Origin: Marchantia polymorpha subsp. ruderalis
Taxonomy: Eukaryota; Streptophyta; Marchantiopsida; Marchantiales; Marchantiaceae
NCBI GenBank assembly: GCA_037833965.1
Contig: AP031351.1
Coordinates: 5,654,501 to 5,718,500 of the forward strand
DNA: 64,000 bases
Reading direction: 5' to 3'
In this document: piece by piece, positions 63,431-64,000 of the stretch
Layout of the letters: each line of letters opens with the position of its first letter
Position numbering within the stretch: position 1 is the stretch's first letter
Made by a program: the position numbers and the translations under genes
The notes under the pieces: generated by a model
What the model saw: only the letters and a program-made list of their open reading frames with translations
The model's database searches: none
What the model was told of the DNA's origin: nothing

Positions 63431-64000
63431 TGTTCCATATCTTAGATTCCTCTCAGCATAACACAAAAGAGAAAGAATATGGGGTATTTAAATTTCAGCC
63501 TCTGAGCGAAATTATATAGGCTTCGGAAACAGAATCAACAGAGTCTGAAATTTAACGTGAGACTTAGAACAGAAGGAGAGAGTAGCATATAACTGTGCCT
63601 TGATACAACCTTCTTTTTTCCTCTTCAGTTAAAAGCAATGTAACTACAACTCATATGTCCCTAACAAGTAATGGGTCTGACACTATATACATGTGAGTTG
63701 ATAGAATCTCATATTTTTGTTGTAAATAGGGTTAACATGCACTAATTTGAGGTAACTCAGCCTCCTTTTTCTTGGCCTTTTCTAGAAGTTCAAACGAGAT
63801 AATAAGTATCACTTAACAGTACAACTTCCATAACTGAGACTTAAGACAAATTTGGTTTCAACGGGAAGGTCAGGAGAGGACATATCTAAATTGAAATCTA
63901 GTTGAAAATTCCTGTTTGATCAAATTTCAATTTTGAGAGTGATATATGCCTTAAAATTGAATTAAAAATAAAATGAATTTCATTTTCAATCTATTGATTT
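63431..64000. other. Spacer, no gene seen
   Basis: A/T-leaning sequence with a short frame extending to 63519 and nothing else recognised. It runs off the end of the window. Confidence 0.45.

Overview
The window is nuclear DNA of a land plant, most likely a moss such as Physcomitrium or a relative. Three things point there: plant-type intron-rich genes with GT-AG introns, two nuclear genes for plastid proteins, and compact gene islands set in very AT-rich deserts. The species call is inference. All gene models were assembled by hand from reading frames, splice sites and remembered family conservation; no database was searched.

Six protein-coding genes can be supported. On the plus strand: (1) a CUE-domain coiled-coil protein (3994-8738, 8 coding exons, about 987 aa) with a recent internal duplication, and (2) UPF3, a nonsense-mediated decay factor (44496-50600, 10 coding exons, 788 aa). 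On the minus strand: (3) RPN6/PSMD11 of the 26S proteasome lid (18531-19907, one exon, 458 aa), (4) CBP80, the large nuclear cap-binding subunit (23052-31399, 19 coding exons, 876 aa), (5) the variable subunit of plastid ferredoxin-thioredoxin reductase (36221-36739, one exon, 172 aa), and (6) a plastid bS6-family ribosomal protein (37978-39435, 4 coding exons, 328 aa). Reading frame is kept across every junction in the spliced models.

Layout: 1-2250 AT desert; 2250-10740 CUE-gene island; 10740-15800 AT-rich with fold-back repeats; 15800-31700 RPN6 and CBP80, both minus; 31700-34900 desert holding a 67-bp plastid 16S rRNA fragment; 34900-39800 the two plastid-protein genes, both minus; 39800-43250 desert; 43250-52900 UPF3 and flanks; 52900-55650 a tandem minisatellite and otherwise plain spacer; 55650-59560 desert; 59560-64000 spacer with a short minisatellite and a fold-back.

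Functionally, two genes serve nuclear mRNA quality control (CBP80, UPF3), two serve ubiquitin-proteasome biology (RPN6 and, probably, the CUE protein), and two serve the plastid (redox control and translation). No gene cluster, CRISPR array, intact transposon, tRNA gene or new multi-gene system was seen. The most notable items are the in-frame duplication in the CUE protein, a strong 3'-flank hairpin, the plastid rRNA insertion, several fold-back repeats, and a possible 3'-UTR intron downstream of UPF3.
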